This document shows, one piece after another, positions 31,859 through 39,515 of a DNA stretch of 40,103 bases. Both the position numbers and the translations under genes were made by a program. The stretch's first letter is position 1. Each line of letters starts with the position of its first letter. A model generated the notes under the pieces. That model was not told the origin of the DNA. It saw only the letters and a list, made by a program, of their open reading frames with translations, and made no database searches. The stretch spans positions 1 through 40,103 of the forward strand of contig JBARRO010000114.1 in the NCBI GenBank assembly GCA_049644265.1, given 5' to 3'. The DNA comes from JBARRO01 sp049644265 (GTDB lineage: Bacteria; Bacteroidota; Ignavibacteria; UBA10030).

Positions 31859-34042
31859 ATGACATTCCTGAACCCATTCGTTTTGTTCGGACTTATTGCC
31901 GCGGGTATTCCCATCCTGCTGCATCTTCTGAATTTGCGGAAGCTCAAGACGATCGAATTCAGCACGTTGACCTTTCTCAAGGAGCTGCAGAGGACAAAAA
32001 TCCGCAGGCTCAAGATCCGTCAGCTGCTCCTCCTGGCGCTGCGGACTCTCCTGATCGTCTTCATCGTTGCAGCCTTTTCCAGGCCAACGCTGAAGGGATC
32101 TCTCGCCGCCGGCCTTGGCGAACAGGCGAAGACAACAGCGGTGGTGATTTTCGATGACTCTCAAAGCATGACTGCGAATGACACGCATGGAGAGCGGTTG
32201 AGGGAAGCTCAGGATGCGGCACTGAGAGTCCTCGATGCTCTCAAGGAGGGGGATGAATACTGCCTCCTCAAACTTTCGGAAGCAAACTCGGGGGATCACG
32301 AACTCCCCGCTTCTTCCCGGGATTTTTCCCTTGTCCGTTCGATGATCAAATCCGTCAAACCCTCCTTCCTCCATCGCACAATCGAAGAAGCCCTGCGGTA
32401 CGCCGCCAGACTCACTGCCGCATCAAAGAATTACAACAAGGAGCTGTATGTCATCTCAGATTTTCAGGCCGGCAGCGTGGAGGCGCATTCCGACCCCGCT
32501 CAACCCGAGAACCTCTTTGGGTCGGATGTGCATTTCTTCCTTATTCCGATCGCTCAACGTACTCTTCTGAACGTTGGCATCACGTCAGTGTCCATTCCCA
32601 ACGCATTGTTCGAACCGGAAAAACCATTCACGGTACGGATTGGATTGGAAAGCTATTCCGACAAACCAATCCAGGACCATCTTCTGAGTGTCTTTCTCAA
32701 TGGCGAGCGCGTCACGCAAAAGGGGATTGACCTGTTGCCGGGGAAGATGGTGGAAACAGAGTTTTCTGTGATCGCGAGGAAGGCCGGATTCATTGACGGC
32801 ATGGTTGAGCTCGAGGATGATGACCTTGAATTCGACAACCGACGTTTCTTTGCGTTGTACATTCCCGAACAAGTGCGTGTGCTCCTTCTCGGAAGGACCT
32901 CGGACCTCCAGTATGTCCTGCTTGCGCTGAGTGCTCTCCAATCCGGCGGGAGCACGGAGCTCAGAGTTCAGGAATCCAGCATGGATCGCTTCACTGCGGG
33001 CCAACTTGCCAGAACCGATGTGGTGATACTCGCCAACACGGCAGACATGAGTACGGGACAGGTCGACAGGCTCCGTTCATTCGCCGAAGAAGGGGGTGGT
33101 TTGATCCTGTTTCCGGGTCCGCAACTAACGCCACAAATGTATAATCGCCTGTTTGTATCCGCCCTCCGCATACCAACGATGGCAGGCGTTGAATCCGTGA
33201 ACAAGACTGAAACGACGTCACCGGTTGAATTTGGCAAAGTCGATTTCCGGCATCCGCTGTTCGCCGGCATGTTTGAAACGGAGGCGATGGCTTCAGGACC
33301 CGGCAACAAACCCGCAGGCCAAACCCGGCAACGCATATTGGAATCCCCTGCCATCACCACCTGGGTTCGCTACGTCCTCACGCCGCAATCCACAACAATC
33401 ATCTCCCTGTCAAACGGGGCTCCGTTTCTTGTTGAACAGAAGCTTGGCCGCGGAAAAATCCTGCTTGCCGGAGTTTCAGCAACCGTCGACTGGTCGGATT
33501 TTCCTCTCAAAGGCGTTTTTGTTCCGATGCTCCACCGTTCCGTGTCTTATCTCGCTCAGGAACAATCAAATCAGCCGTCATTTGTGGCCGGCAATGAGGC
33601 GTCAGTCAGGATTCCTCCGGTTTCGGGCAGGCTCAGCGTTGTCGACCCTGCTCATCAGGAAATTCTTCTCAAACCCTCTGAGGTCTCAGCAGGAGGGATA
33701 GTCCGGTTTGGAGGAACTGCAGTCCCGGGGATTTACGCTGTCCAGTCGGGGAGCACCACTCTTCAAAAGTTTGCAGTCAATACAGATCCGCACGAGTCAA
33801 ATACATTCCCCGCCGAGGAAAACGTGCGCGGGCGCGTTCTGAAGAGGGTCGGAATCAATCCTTCGTCCGTCCGGATTGTCCAGGAACCGCAGGAGATCGG
33901 GCGCCTGGTGCTTGAGTCGCGGTATGGGACGGAGCTCTGGAAATACTGTCTTGTGATTGCCTTGGTGCTTGCTTTGGCGGAGATGTTCGTCGCGCGAGAC
34001 AGCACAAAAGAGCAAGCCTCCGTGCTTGCACAGACCGGATAA
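31859..34042 (+). CDS. BatA-like membrane protein with VWA domain
   Basis: 727 residues from ATG 31859. The N-terminus is the BatA double-helix module: FLNPFVLFGLIAAGIPILLH, a basic loop with RTKIRRLKIRQ, then LLLLALRTLLIVFIVAAFSRP. A von Willebrand A domain begins near 93 with the metal-site loop FDDSQSM. A long beta-rich middle part follows, with a glutamine-amidotransferase-like stretch (LRSFAEEGGGLILFPG) and a VEQKLGRGKILLAGVS segment, and a last membrane helix (LWKYCLVIALVLALAEMFVA). Such proteins are common in Bacteroidota, often beside MoxR ATPases, which are not seen here. hflX follows after 3 bases. Confidence 0.88.
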   Translation: MTFLNPFVLFGLIAAGIPILLHLLNLRKLKTIEFSTLTFLKELQRTKIRRLKIRQLLLLALRTLLIVFIVAAFSRPTLKGSLAAGLGEQAKTTAVVIFDDSQSMTANDTHGERLREAQDAALRVLDALKEGDEYCLLKLSEANSGDHELPASSRDFSLVRSMIKSVKPSFLHRTIEEALRYAARLTAASKNYNKELYVISDFQAGSVEAHSDPAQPENLFGSDVHFFLIPIAQRTLLNVGITSVSIPNALFEPEKPFTVRIGLESYSDKPIQDHLLSVFLNGERVTQKGIDLLPGKMVETEFSVIARKAGFIDGMVELEDDDLEFDNRRFFALYIPEQVRVLLLGRTSDLQYVLLALSALQSGGSTELRVQESSMDRFTAGQLARTDVVILANTADMSTGQVDRLRSFAEEGGGLILFPGPQLTPQMYNRLFVSALRIPTMAGVESVNKTETTSPVEFGKVDFRHPLFAGMFETEAMASGPGNKPAGQTRQRILESPAITTWVRYVLTPQSTTIISLSNGAPFLVEQKLGRGKILLAGVSATVDWSDFPLKGVFVPMLHRSVSYLAQEQSNQPSFVAGNEASVRIPPVSGRLSVVDPAHQEILLKPSEVSAGGIVRFGGTAVPGIYAVQSGSTTLQKFAVNTDPHESNTFPAEENVRGRVLKRVGINPSSVRIVQEPQEIGRLVLESRYGTELWKYCLVIALVLALAEMFVARDSTKEQASVLAQTG

Positions 34043-34045
34043 CCT

Positions 34046-35320
34046 ATGATTGAACTTGAAAACACGGGAAGAGAACGGTGCATTCTCATCGGCGTCCCGA
34101 CCCGAGTCGCATCGAAGTCCGCAGTCGAAGAATCGCTCGATGAGCTGGAGCTGTTGGCGGACACCGCGGGCGCGGATGTCGTCATGAGAATCCGCCAGGA
34201 GCGTATCCATTTTGACCCCGCAACCCTCATCGGAAAGGGCAAGGTCGAGGAGATCGCAAAGATTGTTGTGGAGGACAAAATCCCGCTCGTGATTTTTGAC
34301 GACGATCTTTCTGCTGTCCAGGTAAGGAACCTCGAGAAGGCGTTGGAGTGCAAAGTGCTCGACCGCAGCTCGCTGATTCTCGACATTTTCGCCGCCCGCG
34401 CAAAATCGAGCGAAGCGAAGAGTCAGGTCGAGCTGGCACAGTTGCAGTATCTGCTCCCCCGCCTGACGCGTCAATGGACACATCTTTCAAAACAGCTTGG
34501 AGGGATCGGGACAAAGGGGCCGGGTGAAACACAAATCGAGACCGACCGCAGGATGATCAGGACGCGGATCGGCCACCTGAAGGAGAAGCTCGAGCGAATC
34601 GGACGGCAACGTGTCACGCAACGAAAAGGCCGCGGCAAGCACACGCGCGCTGCTCTTGTCGGTTACACCAACGTCGGAAAGTCAACGCTCCTGAATCTGC
34701 TCAGCAGCTCCGATGTGTTTGTTGAGAACCGGCTGTTCGCCACTCTGGACCCCACCACCCGGCTCGTCCATTTGAGCGGCGGCGGGGATTTACTCATGAC
34801 AGATACGGTCGGATTCATCAGGAAACTGCCGCACCATCTTGTGGCTTCATTCAAGAGCACACTCGAAGAGATCACCGAAGCAGACCTTCTCCTTCATGTC
34901 GTGGACGTCTCGAGCAAATACTTCGAGGATCAGATCAAGGTCGTCGAAGAGACGCTCCGCGACATCGGTGCGGGGGATAAGACAACGCTTATGGTGTTCA
35001 ACAAAGTCGATCGTTTGCAGGACCGAAACGTGTTGAGTCTTCTCGCCCCCCGCTATCCGAACCATGTTTTCATTTCAGCGACGCGCGGTATCAACATCCT
35101 TGGCCTCAACGATGCTCTCGTCTTCCTGCTTCGGAGCGAGTTCGTCGAGCGGGAAGTGAAAATCCCGCAGACCGACCAACGGTTGATATCCCAGCTCTAT
35201 GACCTGGCAGAGGTGCTGGAACAGACATACAAGGGTAAATCGGTTATTTTGAAATTGCGGATTCCGAAGCGTGATGCCAAACGCGTGCTGCAGATGATAG
35301 AAGAGAATTCGAAGCGTTAA
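34046..35320 (+). CDS. hflX: Ribosome-associated GTPase HflX
   Basis: 424 residues. HflX binds stalled or hibernating 70S ribosomes and splits them under stress. The N-terminal HflX domain contains FDPATLIGKGKVEEIA and FDDDLSAVQVRNLEKAL. A coiled linker (GPGETQIETDRRMIRTRIGH) leads into the G domain: GYTNVGKSTLLN (G1), DTVGFI (G3), NKVD (G4) and SATRG (G5). ATG 34046 lies 3 bases after the VWA gene stop, so the pair is co-transcribed. Its stop is immediately followed by the repeat-flanked GxxExxY unit. Confidence 0.97.
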   Translation: MIELENTGRERCILIGVPTRVASKSAVEESLDELELLADTAGADVVMRIRQERIHFDPATLIGKGKVEEIAKIVVEDKIPLVIFDDDLSAVQVRNLEKALECKVLDRSSLILDIFAARAKSSEAKSQVELAQLQYLLPRLTRQWTHLSKQLGGIGTKGPGETQIETDRRMIRTRIGHLKEKLERIGRQRVTQRKGRGKHTRAALVGYTNVGKSTLLNLLSSSDVFVENRLFATLDPTTRLVHLSGGGDLLMTDTVGFIRKLPHHLVASFKSTLEEITEADLLLHVVDVSSKYFEDQIKVVEETLRDIGAGDKTTLMVFNKVDRLQDRNVLSLLAPRYPNHVFISATRGINILGLNDALVFLLRSEFVEREVKIPQTDQRLISQLYDLAEVLEQTYKGKSVILKLRIPKRDAKRVLQMIEENSKR

Positions 35321-35328
35321 GAGGTGCC

Positions 35329-35374
35329 GATTACGCAGATGTAGCTGATTTCTCGCAGATACCAGATTTCGCAG
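35329..35374. repeat. Left ATCTGCG word tract of the GxxExxY unit
   Basis: Read on the minus strand this is GTCTGCGAAATCTGG, TATCTGCGAGAAATCAG, then CATCTGCGTAATC. Its outer end GATTACGCAGAT (35329-35340) is a near-perfect inverted copy (11/12) of ATCTGCGCAATC at 35860-35871. GATTACGCAGATG is also an exact inverted copy of 35823-35835. It begins 8 bases after the hflX stop. Confidence 0.75.
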
Positions 35375-35375
35375 A

Positions 35376-35795
35376 CTATTTTGATCCTCTTCTGAGAGTA
35401 CAAACCTTCCTTCTTACTTGTACGCTCCTGCCAAAATTGATGAGGAGTCCCACCTCAATTCCTGACGCTTTCAGATAGTGTAAGAGCTTATCTTCATGGT
35501 TCCGCTCAAGTCCGTGCGTCGCCTTTAATTCTACCAAGACACAATCCTCGACCAAAATATCCGCTGAAAACTCCCCCAGGACATCTCCGCCGTAGAGAAC
35601 CTTGAGTGGCTTTTGAGGTTCGGCCTTTAGGCCAAGAATCTGAAGTTCCTTGACCAGCGCGTTTTCATAAATCTTCTCAACAAACCCCGACCCAAGCTTG
35701 TTATGCACGGTGAAAGCTGCCCCGATGATCTTTTCGGTGACCTCTTTTTTTGGATAGTCTTCTTCTGAGAAGTCTTTTTCTTGTTTTCCTTCCAC
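35376..35795 (-). CDS. GxxExxY protein, PD-(D/E)XK nuclease superfamily
   Basis: 139 residues from GTG 35795, supported by a strong AAGGAGG (35809-35803) seven bases ahead. The family signature is GSGFVEKIYE (GxxExxY). The restriction-endonuclease-like core reads FSADILVEDCVLVELKATHG, giving Asp, then Glu-x-Lys of a PD-(D/E)XK site. The N-terminal helix IIGAAFTVHNKLGSG is typical. The biological role of the family is unknown. The gene stands alone between two inverted ATCTGCG word tracts and separates two convergent housekeeping genes, so it is probably part of a small inserted unit. Confidence 0.9.
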   Translation of the reverse strand: MEGKQEKDFSEEDYPKKEVTEKIIGAAFTVHNKLGSGFVEKIYENALVKELQILGLKAEPQKPLKVLYGGDVLGEFSADILVEDCVLVELKATHGLERNHEDKLLHYLKASGIEVGLLINFGRSVQVRRKVCTLRRGSK

Positions 35796-35815
35796 GATTC
35801 CCCCTCCTTAAGATC

Positions 35816-35871
35816 GTTTTCTCATCTGCGTAATCTGCCATCTGCGCTAAATCTGCATGATCTGCGCAATC
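35816..35871. repeat. Right ATCTGCG word tract of the GxxExxY unit
   Basis: Plus-strand words ATCTGCGTAATCTGCC, ATCTGCGCTAAATCTGC and ATGATCTGCGCAATC fill the space between the GxxExxY ribosome site and the stop codon of the metallo-hydrolase gene. The tract even supplies part of that stop (TCA at 35870-35872). It is in inverted orientation relative to the left tract. Confidence 0.8.
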
Positions 35872-36496
35872 ACGAGCGCTCTACATTCTTAATCACCGTC
35901 TCCCCTTTGAACGTATTCTTTACTTCTTCCGCGTCCTGCATTGTTCCCACAATATCCCCGCAATGCATGGGGATCACCGTGTGGGGTTTGAATGCTGAAG
36001 CCGCGACAACAGCGTCCTTTGCCGACATGGTGTAGGTTCCGCCGCACGCGAGCAAGGCAAAGTCCGTGACCACCGTCCGCATCTCCGGCGTGAAATCGGT
36101 ATCTCCCGAGTGATAGATCTTCTGGCCCGTGGAAAGAGTCAGAACGTACCCCACCCAGTTGTTCTGCTTCGGATGGAATTGTTTTCCGAGGTTATAGGCG
36201 TGGACCGTGCGGAGTTTCAGCTCACCGACGGAATACGATTGTCCCGGCAGGACAGAGAACACATTGCCGTCCAGCTGGTAGGCGACATCCTTCGGTCCGA
36301 AGAACGTCGTCGATTCTTTTCTGATCTTAGCGATATCGTCGGGCGAGAAATGGTCGTAGTGGGCGTGGGTGATCAGGACGACGTCGGCTTTGGGGGAATT
36401 GTGGGGAAGCTTCCAGGGGTCGATGTAGATTTGCGTGGCACCATCTTCAATGCGAAACGAGGCGTGTCCGAGCCAGTGGATATGTTGATGGTTCAT
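35870..36496 (-). CDS. Metallo-beta-lactamase-fold hydrolase (UPF0173-like)
   Basis: 208 residues from ATG 36496, with GGAGGA a few bases upstream. The frame is open to 36619 but overlaps the end of the adenosine deaminase gene. The metal site is readable: HAHYDHFS (HxHxDH), THAHY, YHSGDTDFT and IPMHCGD, the spacing of UlaG/UPF0173 proteins. WLGHASFRIED near the start is the usual opening. Substrate unknown; a general phosphodiester or lactone hydrolase is possible. Its stop lies within the right ATCTGCG tract. Confidence 0.9.
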   Translation of the reverse strand: MNHQHIHWLGHASFRIEDGATQIYIDPWKLPHNSPKADVVLITHAHYDHFSPDDIAKIRKESTTFFGPKDVAYQLDGNVFSVLPGQSYSVGELKLRTVHAYNLGKQFHPKQNNWVGYVLTLSTGQKIYHSGDTDFTPEMRTVVTDFALLACGGTYTMSAKDAVVAASAFKPHTVIPMHCGDIVGTMQDAEEVKNTFKGETVIKNVERS

Positions 36497-36569
36497 AGGT
36501 CCTCCTCCTTGATGCGGGATGTTGGTCAGGGCGATGCGACCTTCACGCGGACCTCGCGGGGAACAACAA

Positions 36570-37673
36570 TCAGGTTTTCTTTCGGGCGTGCTGTTCGAGA
36601 CTGGCCCTGGCTTTGGCAAATCCCGGTTTCAGTACATCATAAATGATCGCGATGCGTTGCTTGTACGGAATGAATGCGCTCTTCATGGCGTTGATCGTGA
36701 GCTTCTCAAGGTTCTCGAGTTTCAACCCGAACGTTTCGCTTGCCGTCTGGTATTCGTCCGTGAGCGTGATGTTGCTCATGAGGCGGTCGTCGGTGTTCAG
36801 CATGACGCGAAACTTGTACTTGTAGAGGATTCCAAACGGGTGGTCTTCCATGCGCTTGACGGCGCCTGTGTGAACGTTGCTCGTAAGACAGATCTCCAGA
36901 GGAATGCGTTTGTCGAGGACATATTGCGCCAGGGTCCCCATGTTCAATACTTCCCCATCCTTCACCTTCATATCTTCCACCAACCGGGTGGCGTGTCCAA
37001 TCCTGTGCGCCCCGCACCACTGGATCGCCTGCCAGATTGATTCCTTTCCAAACGCTTCGCCCGCATGCACGGTGATGTTGAAATTCTCCCGCTGAATGTA
37101 ATGAAACGCATCAACGTGCTTCTTCGGCGGGTACCCGCCTTCTTCGCCCGCGAGATCGAATCCTACCACACCCTGGTTCCGAAAGTCCACGGCGAGTTCC
37201 GCAATCTCCTGTGAGACCGACGGTTTCATGTGTCGCATGGCGCACAGAATCAGTCCGTACTGGACCCCGAAATCTTTTCTTCCGCGGTTGAGTCCGCGAA
37301 GCACGGACTTGACGATGGTTTCCAGGTGCAATCCCTTGGATGCGTGAAAAACCGGAGCGAACCGCGTCTCCAGATAGACCACTCCATCCTTCTTCATATC
37401 CTCCAACGTCTCATATGCAACCCGCTCAAGCGCTTCTTCCGTCTGCATGATACCGCATGTGTGTTCGAACCCTTCAAGGAACAGGGGCAGGCTTCCACGG
37501 GTTGCGCCCCTGTGGAACCACTCGGCCAACGCGCCGGCATCCTGTGTAGGGAGCTTCTTGTAGCCGCTGTCTTTCGCGAGCTCGATGACCGTCTCAGGGC
37601 GAAGTCCCCCGTCCAAATGATCATGGAGCAGTACTTTGGGAAGTGTTCGGAGGAATTCTTTTTTGAGTTTCAT
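36570..37673 (-). CDS. add: Adenosine deaminase-family protein
   Basis: 367 residues. Deaminates adenosine (or an adenine-type substrate) to inosine in purine salvage. Zinc and catalytic motifs are complete: LLHDHLDGGLRP (HxH at 17 and 19), NITVHAGEAFG (zinc His, catalytic Glu), AHRIGHATRL, SNVHTGAV and MLNTDDRLMS (Asp-Asp). The family also holds adenine and aminofutalosine deaminases, so the exact substrate is not certain. A GAGTAGAT repeat tract separates it from hutH upstream. Confidence 0.88.
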   Translation of the reverse strand: MKLKKEFLRTLPKVLLHDHLDGGLRPETVIELAKDSGYKKLPTQDAGALAEWFHRGATRGSLPLFLEGFEHTCGIMQTEEALERVAYETLEDMKKDGVVYLETRFAPVFHASKGLHLETIVKSVLRGLNRGRKDFGVQYGLILCAMRHMKPSVSQEIAELAVDFRNQGVVGFDLAGEEGGYPPKKHVDAFHYIQRENFNITVHAGEAFGKESIWQAIQWCGAHRIGHATRLVEDMKVKDGEVLNMGTLAQYVLDKRIPLEICLTSNVHTGAVKRMEDHPFGILYKYKFRVMLNTDDRLMSNITLTDEYQTASETFGLKLENLEKLTINAMKSAFIPYKQRIAIIYDVLKPGFAKARASLEQHARKKT

Positions 37674-37728
37674 GGGGAAGTAGTGGAGTAGTTGAGTAGA
37701 TGAGTAGATGAGTAGTGGAGTGAAGTAA
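37674..37728. repeat. GAGTAGAT word-repeat tract (tract H)
   Basis: The 55-base gap between the hutH stop and the adenosine deaminase start is nearly all one word: tagtggagtag, ttgagtagatgagtag, atgagtagtggagtg. It leaves no room for a promoter, so read-through from hutH is likely. The add start has no evident Shine-Dalgarno other than purines from the tract. Confidence 0.8.
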
Positions 37729-39279
37729 TTATTCGAGTTTGCCTATGGTAGATTCTACACGGTCAAGAACCGAGCCATCAAGGACCAATCCGAGCGCTGT
37801 TTGGATATCTTCGTGCAGCACGCGATCTTTCTCGAGGTGTCGGATATGCTTTCGCACGTGTTGGTAAGCCGCTTCTGTCCCCGTTCCCCCCCTCATTGCT
37901 TTCCTCCCGCCCATATGTTTTGCAAAGTCCATTCCCTGGGCTGCGCACAGAAGTTCAATGGCAAGAACCGTCTGCACGTTTTTCAGAACTTTCCATGCCT
38001 TCTGAGCGCTTATTGAGCCCATGCTGTTATGATCTTCCTGATTCGCCGAAGTAGGGATGGAATCTACACTCGCGGGATGGGACAGCACCTTGTTCTCGGA
38101 GACGATTGATGCGGCCGTGTATTGGGCGATCATCAGCCCCGAATTCAATCCCCCATTTCTCGTCAGAAAGCGCGGAAGTCCGCTTAACGAGCCGTTCACG
38201 AGTCTCTCGATGCGGCGCTCGGAAATACTCGCCAACTCGGAGAGTGCAATCGCGAGGAAATCCATGGCAAGTGCGATCGGCTGGCCGTGAAAATTGCCGC
38301 CTTCGAGGTGCACGCCATCCTTGGGAAAAATGAGCGGATTATCGTTCGCAGAGTTGATCTCAATTGAAACAACGTTATGTGCATACTCAATCGCGTCGCG
38401 TGATGCTCCGTGAACCTGGGGAATGCATCGCATCGAATAGGCATCCTGCACTCTCTGGTCATTGAATCGATGAGATTCCCGGATCTCGCTTCCCTTCATC
38501 ATTCGACGAAGGTTGGAAGCTGCCGCCCGTTGTCCATGGAAGGGCCGCAGCGCGTGGATGCGCGCGTCGAATGGGGTATCACTTCCGCGCAGAGCCTCGA
38601 CGCTGAGTCCCGCTGCGACATCGGCTATTGCACAGAGCTTCCTTGCCTGATGAACCGCAAGAGCGGCATAGGCGGTCATCATTTGCGTTCCGTTGATCAG
38701 CGCGAGTCCTTCTTTGGCCTTCAGGCGGGCTGGCTTCAGACGGGCATTCTTCAGGGCGGTCGACGAAGGGAGCTTTTTTTCCGCCACCGTTGACGATCCG
38801 ATCCCCATCATCGCAAGAACGAGGTGTGAAAGCTGGACGAGATCTCCGCTTGCTCCAACCGACCCCTGCGACGGGATATCAGGGATGATTCCGGCATTCA
38901 ACATGCGGACGAGCAACTCGATCGTCTCAAGGCGAATTCCTGAAAATCCTTTTGCGAGCGCGTTGACACGCAGCGCCATCATCGCCCGCACCACTTCCAG
39001 CGGAAGCATTTCCCCTGCACCGGCGGCGTGACTGAGGATCAGGTTGACCTGGAGCTGCTCGATGTCGGATGGGCCTATTCGAACGTTGGCAAATTCCCCA
39101 AACCCGGTCGTGATTCCGTAGACGGTCTCTTCATTCGCCACCCATTTCTCGACAAGGTCTCGTGCCAAAGAGACTTGCTTTCTTGCCTTTGAAGTGAGCT
39201 TGATTCCTGCCACACCGTTTGCAATGTCATGGACCTGTGCAATGGTGAGGCCGTCGCCGTCAATCGGATAGGAACGCAT
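37729..39279 (-). CDS. hutH: Histidine ammonia-lyase
   Basis: Deaminates histidine to urocanate, first step of histidine breakdown. 516 residues, standard length. The Ala-Ser-Gly that forms the MIO prosthetic group is at 143-145 in SQGSVGASGDLVQLSH. The Tyr in YGITTGFGEFANV (54) and the later QEDHNSMGS motif are present. No hutU, hutI or hutG lies in the window. A tyrosine ammonia-lyase or mutase of the same fold is an alternative, since the window gives no pathway context. It is divergent from the regulator-kinase gene. Confidence 0.92.
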   Translation of the reverse strand: MRSYPIDGDGLTIAQVHDIANGVAGIKLTSKARKQVSLARDLVEKWVANEETVYGITTGFGEFANVRIGPSDIEQLQVNLILSHAAGAGEMLPLEVVRAMMALRVNALAKGFSGIRLETIELLVRMLNAGIIPDIPSQGSVGASGDLVQLSHLVLAMMGIGSSTVAEKKLPSSTALKNARLKPARLKAKEGLALINGTQMMTAYAALAVHQARKLCAIADVAAGLSVEALRGSDTPFDARIHALRPFHGQRAAASNLRRMMKGSEIRESHRFNDQRVQDAYSMRCIPQVHGASRDAIEYAHNVVSIEINSANDNPLIFPKDGVHLEGGNFHGQPIALAMDFLAIALSELASISERRIERLVNGSLSGLPRFLTRNGGLNSGLMIAQYTAASIVSENKVLSHPASVDSIPTSANQEDHNSMGSISAQKAWKVLKNVQTVLAIELLCAAQGMDFAKHMGGRKAMRGGTGTEAAYQHVRKHIRHLEKDRVLHEDIQTALGLVLDGSVLDRVESTIGKLE

Positions 39280-39317
39280 GGATGCTTTGAGGGGATAGTG
39301 GGAGTACGCCGCTCTGC

Positions 39318-39346
39318 AATGTAGCAGAGGAGTCCCTGAAATTCAA
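39318..39346 (-). promoter_or_regulatory. Sigma-70-like promoter of hutH
   Basis: On the minus strand TTGAAT (39346-39341), 17-base spacer, TACATT (39323-39318), about 38 bases before ATG 39279. It lies back-to-back with the plus-strand promoter at 39380. Confidence 0.4.
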
Positions 39347-39379
39347 TAAATATGTAAAAATGTAAATGCCAGATACTCA

Positions 39380-39408
39380 TTGACTTTTCAGCCGAATCTG
39401 GTTATAAT
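39380..39408 (+). promoter_or_regulatory. Near-consensus sigma-70 promoter of the regulator-kinase gene
   Basis: TTGACT (39380-39385), 17-base spacer, TATAAT (39403-39408), the strongest consensus match in the window. The roughly 100-base leader contains a short GAGAG/CTCTC hairpin (from 39418) and no other gene. Confidence 0.65.
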
Positions 39409-39515
39409 CTCAAGCGCGAGAGGGAACTGTCTCTCTTTAGGAATCCCGTCCTGTAATTCTTTCAAAGATCCCTGGCCAGATCCCCCAACTCCTCACACTC
39501 TTAATCCCTTGATCT

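Noticed and set aside
35321..35871. Classical insertion sequence
   Set aside because: No transposase reading frame, and no clear target-site duplication could be seen at the edges; kept only as a candidate unit built around the GxxExxY gene.
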